Below, piece after piece: positions 16,547-23,928 of a stretch of 46,927 nt of DNA (position 1 is the stretch's first letter; every line of letters starts with the position of its first letter). The notes below the pieces were generated by a model. That model saw only the letters and a list, made by a program, of their open reading frames with translations, was not told the origin of the DNA and made no database searches. Both the position numbers and the translations under genes were made by a program. Where the stretch lies: positions 1 to 46,927 of the forward strand of contig JAJEDD010000036.1 of NCBI GenBank assembly GCA_022821685.1. The letters are read 5' to 3'. The DNA is from Acidimicrobiia bacterium. Lineage in GTDB: Bacteria > Actinomycetota > Acidimicrobiia > Acidimicrobiales > Aldehydirespiratoraceae.

Positions 16547-18026
16547 GTCCGAAGGCCGGAGTGATCTGGGCCAGGCGCTGCACCGGGGTCGGCTGGGCCG
16601 TCTCGTAGTCGTGGATCTCGGTCAGCACTCCCACGTAGCGGTCGTAGAAGGCTTGGCGCTCGGGCAGGTTCTCATGAAGGCGCCGCTGCAGGTCGAGTGA
16701 CCTTGCGTTCATGGCGGCCTCGTCCACGCGGGTCGAGCGGCCCTCGCACACCATGACCTCCCCGTCGACGATCACGGTGTGCACCGACTCGCCGTGCTCG
16801 GCCAGCACCAGGCTTGTGATCAGGCCCTCGGCGTGCATCGGCACATGGCGCTCGGTGTCGAGCAGCACGATGTCGGCCGCGCTGCCTGGTTGCAGCGAGC
16901 CCAGTGGCCGGCCCAGCGCGGCGGCCCCGCCCCGCAGGCCCATCTGCCAGATGGCGGGGGCCTGCGGCCAGCGCCGATGCGATCCGTGCAGGGTTTGCAG
17001 CAGGGTGGCGAACTTCATGGCCTCGAACATGTTCTGGTTGTCGTTGGAGGCCGCGCCGTCGGCGCCCAACGCCACGCTGACCCCGCCCTCCAGCAGGTCG
17101 GCCACCGGCAGGATCCCGGACCCGCACCGCAGGTTCGACACCGGGTTGTGCACGATGGTGGCGCCGCAGCGGCGCACCGCGGCGTACTCGTCGGGGTCCA
17201 TCCACACGCAGTGGGCCAGGCTCGTCCCTGCCCGCAGCACGCCCAGGTCCTCCAGGTACGACACGCTGGAGCGGCCGTAGCGCTCGAGGTTGGCAGCGAT
17301 CTGGGTCTTGGTCTCCAGCACATGGGTGTGGAACCCCGCGCCGCGCCGGCGGGCCAGGCCGGCCAGACCCTCCATCAGTTCGTGGCTGCAGCGCTGCGGG
17401 GCCGACGGTCCCACCATCGGGACGAGCCTGCGGTGTCGACGGTGCCAGCGGTCGAAGAACCCGTCCATCGACTCGACCAGCCCCTGCGGGTCGAACGGGT
17501 CGCCCAGCGGTGCCGGCTTGGGCTGAGACGCCCCCGCGAACGACATCGTGTCGAAGATGTCGAGATCGCCGATCATGGGGGCCAGCCCGGCCCGCATCCC
17601 GGCGTCGGCGTAGGCGCTCATGACCGCCTCCGAGTAGTTCTCGAAGTCCCACGGCGGCACCCAGCCGTGGTCGAGCACCGCGGTGCAGCCCGATTCGAGC
17701 ATTTCCAGCGCGCCGGCCATGGCCAGCGTGTAGCGGTCGTCGGCGCTGATGGGGGGCTTGCCGAACACGGCCCACATCAGCCACAGATCCAGCGGCAGGT
17801 TGGGGGTGGTTCCCCGGTCGAGGTTCTGGCTGGAGTGGGTGTGGGCGTTGATCAAGCCGGGCATGGCCACCATGCCGTCGGCGTCGATCACTCTGGCCGA
17901 TCCGGGCCGCAGTCCGGGGCCGACCTCGGTAATCGTGCCTTCCGAGGCCCGGATGTCGGCCACCCGCAGGGGACCGTCGGCGTCGAGGATCGTCGCCCCC
18001 CGCACCAGCAGCTCGGCCGCGCTCAT
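16536..18026 (-). CDS. amidohydrolase (cytosine deaminase/AtzA-TrzN-like metal-dependent hydrolase)
   Basis: 496 aa. Metal site: NAHTHSSQN (HxH) near residue 62, GFHTHVLET near 220, SLAHCVWMD near 255 and the final Asp in LGADGAASNDN near 310. The NDN pattern is typical of the TrzN/AtzA/SsnA/8-oxoguanine-deaminase group that hydrolyses C-N (or C-Cl) bonds on N-heterocycles. ATG 18026 overlaps the stop of a 63-aa ORF as ATGA. Its place between a PanB-like enzyme and a Rieske oxygenase suggests catabolism of a nitrogen heterocycle (inference). Confidence 0.88.
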   Translation of the reverse strand: MSAAELLVRGATILDADGPLRVADIRASEGTITEVGPGLRPGSARVIDADGMVAMPGLINAHTHSSQNLDRGTTPNLPLDLWLMWAVFGKPPISADDRYTLAMAGALEMLESGCTAVLDHGWVPPWDFENYSEAVMSAYADAGMRAGLAPMIGDLDIFDTMSFAGASQPKPAPLGDPFDPQGLVESMDGFFDRWHRRHRRLVPMVGPSAPQRCSHELMEGLAGLARRRGAGFHTHVLETKTQIAANLERYGRSSVSYLEDLGVLRAGTSLAHCVWMDPDEYAAVRRCGATIVHNPVSNLRCGSGILPVADLLEGGVSVALGADGAASNDNQNMFEAMKFATLLQTLHGSHRRWPQAPAIWQMGLRGGAAALGRPLGSLQPGSAADIVLLDTERHVPMHAEGLITSLVLAEHGESVHTVIVDGEVMVCEGRSTRVDEAAMNARSLDLQRRLHENLPERQAFYDRYVGVLTEIHDYETAQPTPVQRLAQITPAFGPAD

Positions 18027-18214
18027 CGGCTGCGGCGCCAGGGCTGCTCGCGCCTCACGGCTGGCTCGTGGTCCGCGGGGCCGCGATCTCGGTCCAGGAG
18101 ACTGTCGGCCGGTTGCCGTGCTGCGGGGTGTGGGCCACTCATCGGGCCGGCGCCGCGATCTCGGTCCGGGCGAGCGTCGGCTGGCAGCCGTGCCGCAGGG
18201 TGCGGGCTGCTCAT
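18023..18214 (-). CDS. 63-aa ORF made of junction repeats, coupled at both ends
   Basis: ATG 18214 overlaps the PanB-like stop as ATGA, and its own TGA 18025-18023 overlaps the amidohydrolase ATG 18026 in the same way. The protein is two copies of a 24-residue unit (MSSPHPAARLPADARPDRDR and MSGPHPAARQPADSLLDRDR) plus a basic tail. The underlying 72-bp DNA unit is a copy of the 3' end of the PanB-like gene read in another frame. It is therefore probably a new ORF born by duplication; a structural role for the peptide is doubtful, a translational-relay role possible. Confidence 0.4.
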   Translation of the reverse strand: MSSPHPAARLPADARPDRDRGAGPMSGPHPAARQPADSLLDRDRGPADHEPAVRREQPWRRSR

Positions 18215-18282
18215 CGGGCCGGGGCCGCGATCTCGGTCCAGGGCACTCCTCGGCCGGGCCGCGTCCCAGTGTCGGCGCGGCC
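18065..18282 (-). repeat. 72-bp tandem repeat, three units, at the PanB-like/amidohydrolase junction
   Basis: Units start near 18065, 18139 and 18211. Each contains CCGCGATCTCGGTCC (plus strand), and two begin TCATCGGGCC, i.e. an ATGA stop/start overlap in the direction of transcription. The third unit is the 3' end of the PanB-like gene itself. Confidence 0.85.
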
Positions 18283-19113
18283 GCCGTCGAGCGCCTCGAT
18301 GAACTGGGCCAGTTCGGCCTCGTCGATCGACAGCTTGTGCTCGTCGGCCGGGTAGGCGCCGCCGGCCACATCGGCGCAATACTCGCGGTAGGCGGCCACT
18401 CGCTCGGTGTGGAGGCGCTCATACTCGGCCGCGAAATCGCGGTACGTCCTGGAGTGCCGCGGATAGTGCCCGGTGTTGGAACCGAGGATGTCCATGCTGA
18501 AGAGGTACTGGGCATCGCATCCGGCCCCCGACCCCATCGAGATCAAGAACAGCGACGAGCGCTGCGAGATGGCCGCCGCCACCGGCTCGGGCACGAGCTC
18601 GATCTCGGCCGCGAAGGCACCGGCGTCCTCCAGCGCCCGAGCCTGCCGCCACACCCGCAGCGCGCTCTCGGCCGTCTTGGCGGTGGCCCGGTAGCCGCCG
18701 TACCAGGTGCGGTGGGTGGGGATGAAGCCGATGTGGCCCACCACGGCCAGGCCCTCGGCTGCGAGTCGGGCCACGGTGTCGAGCGAGGCCGCGCAGTACA
18801 CCGCATCGGCGCCGTCGCGGTAGGCGGCCATGGCGGTGCGCAGGTATTCCTCGGCAGTGGCGTGGACCCCGTAGGCCAGCGCGGCGATGATGAACACGCT
18901 CGGGGCTGCCTGGCGCGCCTCGGGGCCCATCAGATCGTCGGGCAGGCACAGCATGTCGAGGTCGGCCTCTTCGGCGGCGCGCACCTCCTCCAGCGACAGC
19001 ACAAACACATCAGCGAGCTGTCGGCGCCCCTTGCCGGCCAGCAGGTCGGCGACGGTCGGCCTCGCCCGCTCCACCCCATCAGAGAACCACAACACTCCAA
19101 CCCGATCAAACAC
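18211..19113 (-). CDS. PanB-like (ketopantoate hydroxymethyltransferase superfamily) protein lacking key residues
   Basis: 300 aa from GTG 19113 (GTG 19074 is an alternative). RPTVADLLAGKGRRQL is the typical PanB start. GHIGFIPTHRTWYGGYRATAKT, FAAEIELVPEPVA and ISMGSGAGCDAQYLF match PanB's conserved blocks. But the KIEG block that supplies a Lys and a Glu reads YCAA here, and the metal Asp of LLADLPF reads IIAALAY; only the late Glu (IELVP) is kept. So it probably has another activity in the PEP-mutase/PanB TIM-barrel superfamily. It heads an operon with the amidohydrolase and Rieske oxygenase. Confidence 0.75.
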   Translation of the reverse strand: MFDRVGVLWFSDGVERARPTVADLLAGKGRRQLADVFVLSLEEVRAAEEADLDMLCLPDDLMGPEARQAAPSVFIIAALAYGVHATAEEYLRTAMAAYRDGADAVYCAASLDTVARLAAEGLAVVGHIGFIPTHRTWYGGYRATAKTAESALRVWRQARALEDAGAFAAEIELVPEPVAAAISQRSSLFLISMGSGAGCDAQYLFSMDILGSNTGHYPRHSRTYRDFAAEYERLHTERVAAYREYCADVAGGAYPADEHKLSIDEAELAQFIEALDGGRADTGTRPGRGVPWTEIAAPAR

Positions 19114-19121
19114 AGAGCCAG

Positions 19122-19145
19122 CTGGAGCGCCGACCCTGCCTCCAG
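19122..19145. promoter_or_regulatory. inverted repeat between divergent PanB-like and RHH genes
   Basis: CTGGAG (19122-19127) and CTCCAG (19140-19145) flank a 12-bp spacer in the 38-bp gap between starts at 19113 (minus) and 19152 (plus). Ribbon-helix-helix proteins bind short inverted repeats near their own promoters, so this is a candidate operator. Confidence 0.45.
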
Positions 19146-19151
19146 ACCACA

Positions 19152-19382
19152 ATGCCAAGTACAATACCTTGTCTGCATCAGACGACGGTCTATCTTCCCG
19201 ACGACTTGAGGCGCAGGCTCCGGCAGGCTGCCAGCCAAGACCGGCGCACCGAAGCCTCGATAGTACGCGAGGCGCTTGAAGCGGCGTTGAACGAAAGGGA
19301 CGTGGCCCCCACTGTGCCGCTGTTCTCACCGGGCTGGGGCGACAGCACGCTCGCCGAGAGGGTGGACGAACTCTTGGACTAG
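19152..19382 (+). CDS. ribbon-helix-helix (CopG/Arc-type) DNA-binding protein
   Basis: 76 aa. The segment TTVYLPDDLRRRLRQAASQD (beta strand plus helix A) followed by RRTEASIVREALEAAL (helix B) is a canonical RHH domain at residues 10-48. The acidic C-terminal tail (GDSTLAERVDELLD) is of the kind that binds a PIN-type toxin in VapB-like antitoxins, but no toxin gene follows. It could be an orphan antitoxin or a local regulator of the divergent PanB-like operon or of the aldo/keto reductase 54 bp downstream. Confidence 0.82.
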   Translation: MPSTIPCLHQTTVYLPDDLRRRLRQAASQDRRTEASIVREALEAALNERDVAPTVPLFSPGWGDSTLAERVDELLD

Positions 19383-19422
19383 ACGGGCTTCGGCGCAATT
19401 CTTCGACAGGGCTGAGGTTCGC

Positions 19423-19428
19423 TAGGGT
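19423..19428 (+). promoter_or_regulatory. -10 box of the aldo/keto reductase gene (leaderless)
   Basis: TAGGGT ends 8 nt before GTG 19437, the same box and nearly the same spacing as for the ABC ATPase (14230) and the DtxR gene (31972). No clear -35 is seen. Confidence 0.45.
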
Positions 19429-19436
19429 CACGCATC

Positions 19437-20369
19437 GTGGGGCGGGGTCCGCTTGACGAACGCGACATCGGTACTGGGCTGCGGTTGCCGGTCCTGGCGC
19501 TGGGGACCGCTCCGCTGGCCTCGATCTTCTGGGGCAACGACGCCGACACCGCGGTGCAGACCGCCGGGCGGGCCCTGGAGCTCGGCGTCCGGTTCTTCGA
19601 CACCGCCCCCTTCTACGGCTTGGGCGAGGCCGAGCGTCGCTTGGGCCGGGCCCTGGCCGCCGGTGGCAGCGAGCGGCCGGTCATCGCCACCAAGGCCGGC
19701 CGGCTGCTGACCGCTCAGCCCGACGGGACGGTCGACGTCTGCTTCGACTTCAGCTACGACGCGGCCCGGCAGTCGCTGGAGTCGAGCCTGGAGCGCCTCG
19801 GGGTGGACCGGGTCGACATCGTGCACGTCCACGACCCCGACGACCACATCGACGAGGCCACCGAGGGCACCTGTCGGGCTCTGGCCGCGCTGCGGGACGA
19901 GGGCGTGATCGGGGCGGTGTCGCTGGGCACCAACACGGTGGCCACCGCGGCCGCCTTCCTGGAGCGGGCCGATCTCGACTGCATGCTGGTGGCGGGCCGC
20001 TACACCCTGCTCGACCGGTCGGCGGCCGAGCTGATCGAGGCCTGCGCCCAGCGGGGGGTGGCCTACCTCGCCGCGGGCGTGTTCAACAGCGGGGTGTTGG
20101 CCCGGCCCCGGGCGGGCGCCTGGTACGACTACGGCCCGGCCACCGGCGCCACCGTGGCCCGGGCTTCGGCCATCGAGAAGGTTTGCGAGCGCCACGGAAC
20201 CTCGCTGCGGGCCGCGGCGCTGAACTTCCCGCTCACCAACCCCGGGGTCGCCTCCGTGGTGGTCGGGATGGCCGCCCCGACCGAGGTGGACGAGAACCTG
20301 GCCCACCTGAGCGCCCCGGTGCCCGAGGATCTGTGGCACGACTTGGAAGCGATGGAGGGAGCGTCATGA
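19437..20369 (+). CDS. aldo/keto reductase (L-fucose / D-threo-aldose dehydrogenase-like)
   Basis: 310 aa, NAD(P)-dependent oxidoreductase with the AKR TIM barrel. LALGTAPLAS is the N-terminal barrel motif and FFDTAPFYG carries the catalytic Asp and Tyr. ATKAGRLL supplies the catalytic Lys and IVHVHDPDD the catalytic His. VYTLLDRS-like and SVVVGMAAPTEVDENL segments match the sugar 1-dehydrogenase branch. It is followed, through two coupled mini-ORFs, by an enolase-superfamily dehydratase; together they fit oxidation of a sugar to its lactone/acid and dehydration of the acid (inference). Confidence 0.9.
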   Translation: MGRGPLDERDIGTGLRLPVLALGTAPLASIFWGNDADTAVQTAGRALELGVRFFDTAPFYGLGEAERRLGRALAAGGSERPVIATKAGRLLTAQPDGTVDVCFDFSYDAARQSLESSLERLGVDRVDIVHVHDPDDHIDEATEGTCRALAALRDEGVIGAVSLGTNTVATAAAFLERADLDCMLVAGRYTLLDRSAAELIEACAQRGVAYLAAGVFNSGVLARPRAGAWYDYGPATGATVARASAIEKVCERHGTSLRAAALNFPLTNPGVASVVVGMAAPTEVDENLAHLSAPVPEDLWHDLEAMEGAS

Positions 20370-20416
20370 GCGTTGACAGCCGACCAACACGGGAGGACGT
20401 GCAGCATGAGAATTGA
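20366..20416 (+). other. 16-codon mini-ORF coupled to the aldo/keto reductase stop
   Basis: ATG 20366 overlaps the reductase TGA as ATGA. The frame ends at 20416, overlapping the next mini-ORF (ATG 20406) by 11 nt. Its DNA (GACAGCCGACCAACACGGGA) is echoed about 77-80 bp downstream (GACCGCCGACCGACACGAAA). Confidence 0.35.
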
Positions 20417-20486
20417 GAGCGTGCTGACCTCGAATGGGTGCGCCCTGAGCACTGACCGCCGACCGACACGAAAGGGCGAGCCATGA
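20406..20486 (+). other. 26-codon mini-ORF copying the start of the enolase-superfamily gene
   Basis: It begins ATGAGAATTGAGAGCGTGC, almost identical to the true gene start ATGAGAATCGAGAGCGTGC at 20483, and both encode MRIESV. The offset is 77 bp, so it is out of frame, and its TGA at 20484-20486 overlaps the real ATG as ATGA. It is a partial tandem duplication of leader and start codon that now acts as a coupled upstream ORF. Confidence 0.5.
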
Positions 20487-21658
20487 GAATCGAGAGCGTG
20501 CGGGCCGTGCTGGCCGGCTACCGCAAGATCGACCCCGACATGGAGCGCAGCTTCGCGCTGGTGCGCATCGAGACCGACGACGGCACCGTCGGCTGGGGCG
20601 AGTCGTCCACCAACTGGGGGCACTCCTACCCGACGGTGTTCCGGGCCGCGGTGGACGATGTGTGCGCCCGGCACTTGGAGGGCCGAGACCCGCTGGCCAT
20701 CCGCGACCGGGTGGCCGACCTGCGGGTGGCGCTCGACGGCTACCTCGGCTGGGAGGGCCTGTCGAGCCAGACCATCGGGGCGGTGGAGATCGCCCTGTGG
20801 GACATCGCAGGCAAGGCTCTCGGCGCTCCCGTCCACCGGCTGCTGGGCGGCAGCGCCTACCCGATCCCGCTGTACGGCACCGGCACCACCATGTTCGAGC
20901 AGAGTCCGCAGTGGCACGCCCACTACTTCGATCAGTGCATCGACCTGGGATTCGCCGGGGTGAAGGTGCGGCTGGGCCGGACCATCGACGGCGACGCCGA
21001 GGCGGTGGCCACGGTGCGAGAGCATGTCGGCCCCGACATGTTGATGGGTGTCGACTCCTACTGGTTCCACGATCCCGACTCGGCCATCGAGCTGAGCCGC
21101 CGGATCGCCCCCCACCGCATCCACTTCTTCGAGGAGCCGGTTCCCCAGTATCAGATCGAGGGCCTGGAGCGGCTCCAGCGCAACTCGCCGATACGGGTGG
21201 CGGTGGGGGAGCGGGTCTACTCGCCGCGCATGTACGCCGAGCTGGCCCGGCGCGACGCGGCCCGAGTGTTCGAGCCCGATGCCTCGCTCACCGGGGGGAT
21301 TCTGAGCTGCCTGGAGATCGCCGACATCGCGGCCCGGTCCTCGATCGAGGTGATCCCCCATGTGGGCGGGCCGACGGTGGTGGGGCTGGCCGCCAACCTG
21401 CACTGGGCCACCGCCGCCCGGGTGCGGTTGTGCGAGTACGACATCGACCCCCACCAGCCGATGATCACCGACCTCGGCCACAACCCGGGCCTGGCGCTCA
21501 CCGACCTGGGAGGCGGCCACATCACCGCGCCCACCGGCCCAGGCCTAGGGGTGGAAGTAGACGAGGACAAGCTGGCCGCCCACCCCTACCGGGAGGGCGA
21601 CACCTACGCCGAACTGTTCCCCGAGCACGAGTCAGGCCGAACCGCCGCCAGTACCTGA
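20483..21658 (+). CDS. mandelate racemase/enolase-superfamily dehydratase
   Basis: 391 aa. The capping domain has the GWGESSTNWG and LWDIAGKALGAPVHRLLGG signatures. In the barrel the catalytic KVR (KxK/R type) is near residue 157. The three Mg ligands are Asp in MGVDSYWF, Glu in HFFEEPVP and Glu in VGERVY; the general base pair is Asp in FEPDASLTGG and His in IPHVGG. This belongs to the MR subgroup, acid-sugar dehydratases or racemases. The start is ATG 20483 because the conserved first strand (RIESVRAV) begins there. Confidence 0.9.
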   Translation: MRIESVRAVLAGYRKIDPDMERSFALVRIETDDGTVGWGESSTNWGHSYPTVFRAAVDDVCARHLEGRDPLAIRDRVADLRVALDGYLGWEGLSSQTIGAVEIALWDIAGKALGAPVHRLLGGSAYPIPLYGTGTTMFEQSPQWHAHYFDQCIDLGFAGVKVRLGRTIDGDAEAVATVREHVGPDMLMGVDSYWFHDPDSAIELSRRIAPHRIHFFEEPVPQYQIEGLERLQRNSPIRVAVGERVYSPRMYAELARRDAARVFEPDASLTGGILSCLEIADIAARSSIEVIPHVGGPTVVGLAANLHWATAARVRLCEYDIDPHQPMITDLGHNPGLALTDLGGGHITAPTGPGLGVEVDEDKLAAHPYREGDTYAELFPEHESGRTAAST

Positions 21659-21692
21659 CTTCCAGGCCGCACGTCTGCGGTTCGCTGCGTGC

Positions 21693-22376
21693 TCACTGCC
21701 CGGCTTCGCGCTGTGCCAGCAGCCTCGCTGGATTCGCCTCCCGTTCGAATCTACAGGCATGGAACTTGCAGAACAGCAAGTACTGCGTGTAGATGTCGTA
21801 GTCTCGGGTGCACTGGTCCAAGTAGTCTTCCGGCGGAAACGGCACGCCCGAGGTATAGATGCGGTCCCCAGTGAACATCGGGCCTTCGCCTGCTGAAATG
21901 AGGGAGGACGCTTCGGGATCATACGATGTCCAGTCGCGTACGAGGCGAAGGAGTGCGCGTTGGCGTGGTGGCGCATTCTCGTCTTCGTGCCCAAGGAGTC
22001 CCGCAATTCGCTCCTCTTCGAGAAGGTAGACACACGGATAGTCGATTATCAAGACACCGTCAATGCGATTCGCTACCATGTCGATCCAACCGGTATAGGT
22101 TCTCATCCCGACCAATTCGCTAGCGGCTGAATTGGTGCTCTCCAGCAGTGATGCCTCCGACTTGTCATGCGATGGATCTTTGGAAGCGCTACCGGGTACT
22201 TCGGCTTGATTCAGCTGCAGCTGTGACTGCTCTACTCGCTCATTCGGTTTTTCCAAGACATCTAATGTGCTTACTTCCGAGGTTCCGCTACATCCTACGA
22301 CCAAGAACAGAACTGGCATCAAGGCGAACCATGATCGCTCCAGCAGCCTTCCACCGGAATTTGACTGAAGGCTCAT
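21693..22376 (-). CDS. predicted secreted lipoprotein, function unknown
   Basis: 227 aa. A signal peptide (residues about 12-28, SWFALMPVLFLVVGCSG) ends in a lipobox with Cys at about residue 29. A Ser/Glu-rich linker (to about residue 90) precedes a globular domain with several Cys (DYPCVYLL, DQCTRDYD, LLFCKFHACRF). I recognise no family. ATG 22376 overlaps the protease stop as ATGA, so the two are co-translated. Base composition is clearly less GC-rich than the rest of the window, a sign of recent acquisition. Confidence 0.72.
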   Translation of the reverse strand: MSLQSNSGGRLLERSWFALMPVLFLVVGCSGTSEVSTLDVLEKPNERVEQSQLQLNQAEVPGSASKDPSHDKSEASLLESTNSAASELVGMRTYTGWIDMVANRIDGVLIIDYPCVYLLEEERIAGLLGHEDENAPPRQRALLRLVRDWTSYDPEASSLISAGEGPMFTGDRIYTSGVPFPPEDYLDQCTRDYDIYTQYLLFCKFHACRFEREANPARLLAQREAGQ

Positions 22377-23701
22377 GACACCTGCTCAAATCCGTCCGTC
22401 AGGATGTCGACCCCCAAGATTCGCTCGACAGCTTGAATAGGAGAAAAGAAGGCGTATGTGACAGGTAACGTACAAGGCTTAGTGGCTGAATGTCCGCTGT
22501 GTATTCCATATGCAGTACCGTCATAATACCAGGGACCCCCACTGTCGCCGGTACATGACCGTAGCCGTGACCCCTCGACGCGGATGAATGAATTATTGCA
22601 CAAGGCTGAACAGATTTTGCTATTGGTAGGCATGAAGAATATAGATGCTACTGTTCCGCACGTCTCGCGGCTGATCCTTCCGTAATGACATGCTGTCGAG
22701 TCCTTGATCATTGCGCGCGATGCATCATTCGACACATCACAAGGGTCACGTTCTTCGCAGAGATAATCGTCGAAGATGCGATGGGATGAACCTGTGGGAA
22801 TGCTCTGGAATTGTGCGTCGATGTAGGGACCGTGCGCTCGACGGGTTGGCACAAGTGTGATGCCGTGCATAGTCAGAGTCTGATTGGCAGTATTGGTACA
22901 GTGTGCGGCGACGATGATTCCGTAGGTATTGGTGTTGCGCTGTTTGGCAGTGAATCCTGATGTGCATCCTCCGACCGGTTCACCGGCCTTGAAGTCAGCT
23001 GCCGCTGAGAGTCCACGCCCATCCTCGACAATGTACTCGACACCGACATGATCCTTCAGTGATTGGGTTACGTCAAGAATTGTGGATCGCATAGCTTCGT
23101 CCGTATCGGAGATTGGACCTGAGTCTACTGACCCACTGGGGGCCATGACTGCGAGGTCCGGGTCAATCCCGATGACTATGCTGTTGGCGGTCATGTCGAT
23201 GTCGGTGTAGCTGATGATTTGTTGGATTTGTGACGCTTCTGGCGGGTTGTCGTCGGCTTGGCCGAGGGGTCCGATGTTCCGGAACAGCCCAGTCTGGGCC
23301 TTGAGTAGCTCCTTGAGCGTGTGGACGGCGCCGGCGCGGATCTCGATGTCGCTGTGTGTGTTGGCGATGGCTGCGGCGGATGCGCTGGGGGGCTGGTCGC
23401 CGGTGAGCCATACCCATCCGGTGAAGGTTCCGGTGTGGTCGATGCCCCAGCCAGCGAGTCGGGCGCCCTCGTGGCTGCGGATCCGAGCGAGGATCTCCTG
23501 GAGGGGCTGGATGCGGTCTAGGCGGCGCTGGGCCTCTTGGTGGGTGACCGAGTAGTCGGCGGCGTAGGACGCAACGGCGACATTGACGGTCGGCGAGGCG
23601 TCGGCGGTTGCGATTGTGGGGACGGTGAGGGCTGCGGCGGTCGCGGCTGCTGCCAGCCATCGCAGTCGGTGTTTGCGCGAAGAGTTGTGGGGACTGGGCA
23701 T
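22373..23701 (-). CDS. secreted chymotrypsin-like (streptogrisin/alpha-lytic-type) serine protease
   Basis: 442 aa. Sec signal peptide (RLRWLAAAATAAALTVPTIATADA), then a pro-region to about residue 245. The catalytic domain starts at GEPVGGCTSGFTAK. Triad: His in IVAAHCTN, Asp in GPYIDAQFQ, Ser in CTGDSGGPWYY. Paired cysteines suggest disulfides. GGGAGC precedes ATG 23701. The half encoding the signal and pro-region (above ~23200) is GC-rich, while the catalytic half (22373-23160) and the lipoprotein are much lower in GC, so the gene looks mosaic. Confidence 0.9.
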   Translation of the reverse strand: MPSPHNSSRKHRLRWLAAAATAAALTVPTIATADASPTVNVAVASYAADYSVTHQEAQRRLDRIQPLQEILARIRSHEGARLAGWGIDHTGTFTGWVWLTGDQPPSASAAAIANTHSDIEIRAGAVHTLKELLKAQTGLFRNIGPLGQADDNPPEASQIQQIISYTDIDMTANSIVIGIDPDLAVMAPSGSVDSGPISDTDEAMRSTILDVTQSLKDHVGVEYIVEDGRGLSAAADFKAGEPVGGCTSGFTAKQRNTNTYGIIVAAHCTNTANQTLTMHGITLVPTRRAHGPYIDAQFQSIPTGSSHRIFDDYLCEERDPCDVSNDASRAMIKDSTACHYGRISRETCGTVASIFFMPTNSKICSALCNNSFIRVEGSRLRSCTGDSGGPWYYDGTAYGIHSGHSATKPCTLPVTYAFFSPIQAVERILGVDILTDGFEQVS

Positions 23702-23928
23702 TCTGCTCCCTTGTTGTGGGTTGGGCCTGTTTGGCTCGGGCGGGAGTCAGTATCACCGCACCGCGGCGGCGCATTGGTGCCAAGTTGTGTCAATGTGTGC
23801 CAGATTGAGCGCGCATCTGTGCCGGCCATTCGGTGGGTTGGTGCTGCGGCTCGGTGGGCGCGCCGGTGACCGCCGGGGCGTGCGGTTGGCGACTGGGGGC
23901 TTGGGCGCGTGGGTATCCTCCGGGGTTG
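23702..23928. promoter_or_regulatory. divergent control region of the protease and the LuxR-type regulator
   Basis: Between the two starts lie TTGACA on the minus strand (23789-23794), the palindrome TTGGTGCCAA on the plus strand (23774-23783) and a second TGTGCCAG/TGTGCCGG pair (23798-23825). TATCCT at 23914-23919 ends 6 nt before a TTG (23926) and 9 nt before ATG 23929 on the plus strand, suggesting a leaderless message. No convincing -10 for the protease was found. Confidence 0.35.

Noticed and set aside
18211..19431. Full 406-aa open frame for the PanB-like protein
   Set aside because: The first ~105 residues are low-complexity Arg/Ser-rich sequence overlapping the RHH gene on the other strand; the family start lies near 19113.
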